A DNA stretch of 64,000 bases, from assembly GCA_016712635.1 (NCBI GenBank), contig JADJQS010000001.1, forward strand, positions 284,001-348,000, in the 5' to 3' direction. Shown here piece after piece: positions 63,557 through 64,000 of this stretch. The stretch is from Gammaproteobacteria bacterium. Lineage in GTDB: Bacteria > Pseudomonadota > Gammaproteobacteria > SZUA-140. A program made the translations under genes and the position numbers. The notes beneath the pieces are model-generated. The model had not been told where the DNA came from and did no database searches. It worked only from the letters and a program-made list of their open reading frames with translations. Position 1 is the stretch's first letter; each line of letters opens with the position of its first letter.

Positions 63557-63572
63557 GGGTTCCCCGCCGGAC

Positions 63573-64000
63573 CTAGCCGCCATCCTGCCTGCCCTCGGCC
63601 CTGTCGTAGGCCGCGACGATGCTCTGCACCAGGGGATGGCGCACCACGTCGCGCGCCAGGAAAAACACGAAACTGATACCTTCGACGTCCTTCAGGATCT
63701 CGACCGCGTGGCGCAGGCCCGAGGCGCGGTCGCGCGGCAGGTCGATCTGGGTGACGTCTCCGGTCACCACCACGGTGGATCCGAAACCGATGCGCGTCAG
63801 GAACATCTTCATCTGCTCGGTGGTGGTGTTCTGGGCCTCGTCGAGGATGATGAAGGATTCGTTCAGCGTGCGCCCGCGCATGAAGGCGAGCGGCGCCACC
63901 TCGATCACATTGCGCTCGATCAGCTTGGAGACGCGCTCGAAACCGAGCATCTCATAGAGGGCGTCGTACAGCGGCCGCAGGTAGGGATCGATCTTCTGCG
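63573..64000 (-). CDS. ybeZ: PhoH-like ATPase YbeZ, 5' end beyond window
   Basis: The last 141 or so codons of a PhoH-like ATPase, open to the window edge. QKIDPYLRPLYDALYEMLG, IEVAPLAFMRGRTLNESFIILDEAQNTT (Walker B) and SGLRHAVEIL are typical. It partners YbeY. The N-terminal Walker A is off the window. Confidence 0.94.
   Translation of the reverse strand, partial: QKIDPYLRPLYDALYEMLGFERVSKLIERNVIEVAPLAFMRGRTLNESFIILDEAQNTTTEQMKMFLTRIGFGSTVVVTGDVTQIDLPRDRASGLRHAVEILKDVEGISFVFFLARDVVRHPLVQSIVAAYDRAEGRQDGG

Overview
The window joins a lower-GC, gene-poor mobile region (about 1-17,960) to a dense, high-GC chromosomal backbone (about 17,970-64,000). Backbone gene order and protein types point to a gammaproteobacterium. 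The cues are rpe-gph-trpE, the mlaFEDCB-bolA-murA-hisGDC block, an AlgW/DegS protease beside Nif3, and the leuS-lptE-holA-proA-nadD-rsfS-rlmH-maf-rng-yhdP series. A complete alternative complex III operon suggests a respiratory, possibly sulfur-oxidising or otherwise chemotrophic, lineage. That last point is inference; no 16S or other decisive marker is present.

Mobile region. A P4-type tyrosine integrase (16,514-17,791) marks the right edge. To its left, on the same strand, lie an unknown ~299-residue gene, an AlpA-like regulator, a phage-O-like replication protein that carries iterons inside its gene, a DnaB-type helicase interrupted by a stop codon, a ~100-bp repeat array and an HGGxSTG protein. 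No capsid, tail or conjugation gene is seen, so this resembles a satellite-like replicon. Further left is an integrase-less integron cassette array (four attC sites, 7.16-9.49 kb). Its cassettes encode membrane proteins, an Mrr-type nuclease and a PD-(D/E)XK-like protein. Beside it, on the opposite strand, is a small SOS set: a SRAP/YedK peptidase, LexA and a Y-family polymerase. A GTTC-N7-GTTC operator of the alphaproteobacterial type lies in front of lexA. The far left holds a split PIN-domain gene and several unassigned small proteins.

Backbone. In order: a secreted matrixin metalloprotease with a partner protein; trpE, gph and rpe; the actA-B1-B2-C-D-E-F operon (about 22.6-30.0 kb); nif3 and algW/degS; a long same-strand series from mlaF through bolA, murA, hisGDCBHAFIE and tatABC; then nit, yhdP, rng, maf, rlmH, rsfS, nadD, proA, holA, lptE and leuS; and finally a zinc-ribbon gene, lnt, corC, ybeY and the truncated phoH-like ybeZ. 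The backbone therefore covers histidine synthesis, outer-membrane lipid homeostasis (Mla, YhdP, LptE), Tat export, quinol oxidation and ribosome/RNA maturation.

Two whole-window patterns matter. First, almost all broken genes lie left of 22.5 kb. Most are repaired by adding one base to a short homopolymer, and they include trpE and rpe. Sequencing or assembly error is therefore more likely than gene decay for most of them. Second, a degenerate heptamer family (GTGAGGN arrays, often as inverted pairs) occupies five sites between 52.6 and 60.7 kb. It supplies start codons, stop codons, protein tails and an in-frame insertion in leuS.
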